Assembly: GCA_014378485.1 (NCBI GenBank)
Contig: JACMNO010000097.1
Span: 40,131-104,130, forward strand
Reading direction: 5' to 3'
Source: Bacteroidia bacterium
Lineage (GTDB): Bacteria > Bacteroidota > Bacteroidia > B-17B0 > Aurantibacillaceae
DNA length: 64,000 nucleotides
Position 1 is the stretch's first letter; each line of letters opens with the position of its first letter. This document shows, in pieces, positions 63,765 through 64,000 of the stretch. The notes below the pieces were generated by a model that worked only from the letters and a program-made list of their open reading frames with translations, ran no database searches and was not told where the DNA came from. Both the position numbers and the translations under genes were made by a program.

Positions 63765-64000
63765 ATGAAATTTATAAAATTCTTAGTGCTAGGAACATTG
63801 TTCGGTATAGTTATGGCAAAGTCGGAAGCCATGTCGTGGTATAGAATCCAGGAAATGTTTCGTTTTCAATCATTTCACATGTATGGTGTTATCGGCAGCG
63901 CAGTTCTTGTTGGAATGATATCAGTTTGGTTAATTAAAAAGTATGATATTAAAACAGTATATGGCGAGGTCATAAAGTTTCATCCTAAAACTTTTAACAA
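63765..64000 (+). CDS. YeeE/YedE-associated (DUF6691) protein, cut by window end
   Basis: The frame from ATG 63765 is open to the window end (78 codons). It reads FLVLGTLFGIVMAKSEAMSW, YRIQEMFRFQSFHMYGVIGS and then a second hydrophobic stretch, as the start of DUF6691 proteins, the second half of split YeeE/YedE transporters. The 3' end is outside the window. Confidence 0.88.
   Translation, partial: MKFIKFLVLGTLFGIVMAKSEAMSWYRIQEMFRFQSFHMYGVIGSAVLVGMISVWLIKKYDIKTVYGEVIKFHPKTFN

Noticed and set aside
1..64000. CRISPR array
   Set aside because: No run of short identical repeats with unique spacers was seen; the regular repeats are coding (adhesin, MORN protein).

Overview
The window is a low-GC chromosome segment from a member of the Bacteroidota. 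The evidence is a T9SS cargo protein with a CHU_C-type C-terminus beside PorP/SprF and OmpA partners, a GldA-type ABC ATPase, promoters of the TTTG-N20-TAnnTTTG form in front of paaA, and a similar one in front of rpsU, the rpsU-xer-hpf gene order, and 'AQ'-ending signal peptides and lipoboxes typical of the phylum. Genus cannot be assigned from the sequence alone.

1-7679 is a secretion/adhesion locus: a large repeat-rich adhesin (5' end outside the window), a PorP/SprF-like protein and a TPR-PD40-OmpA protein, almost without spacing. 7686-18000 is housekeeping: rsgA, a long structured intergenic element, gldA, a YhcG-type PD-(D/E)XK protein, aldehyde dehydrogenase, aldo/keto reductase, a class III CoA-transferase and purT. 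17833-24703 is phenylacetate catabolism: paaE divergent from paaA-paaB-paaC-(two small unknown genes)-paaD, then a histidine kinase and paaG. 24842-34018 holds a MORN-repeat protein, lipoproteins, a gamma-carbonic anhydrase, rpsU-xer-hpf, a CrtI-like oxidoreductase, a glycosyltransferase and a GWxTD-like protein.

34203-55514 is a 21.3-kb integrated element in the 3' end of tRNA-Ser(TGA). It is bounded by a 15-bp direct repeat of the tRNA 3' end. At the left it carries a Bacteroidetes-type tyrosine integrase, an HTH protein and a Rep_trans/MobT-like initiator; at the right a small serine recombinase. The cargo has three parts: a three-gene TerB / BrxD-like ATPase / Lhr-like helicase operon that matches the Shango anti-phage system; a set of secreted LamG and lipoprotein genes, several duplicated or broken; and an ECF sigma factor - membrane TPR protein - CHAT-protease locus that may be a signalling or defence module.

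55515-64000 is a sulfur/persulfide cluster: MFS transporter, TauE/SafE exporter, CstB-like MBL-rhodanese, small rhodaneses, thioredoxin, universal stress protein and two YeeE/YedE-type genes. Three of its promoters share a 20-22 bp operator exactly 41 bp before the TTTG of the -7 box. The Crp/Fnr-type regulator gene at the head of the cluster is broken, and several other genes here carry single frameshifts or stops, so the region is either decaying or contains assembly errors.
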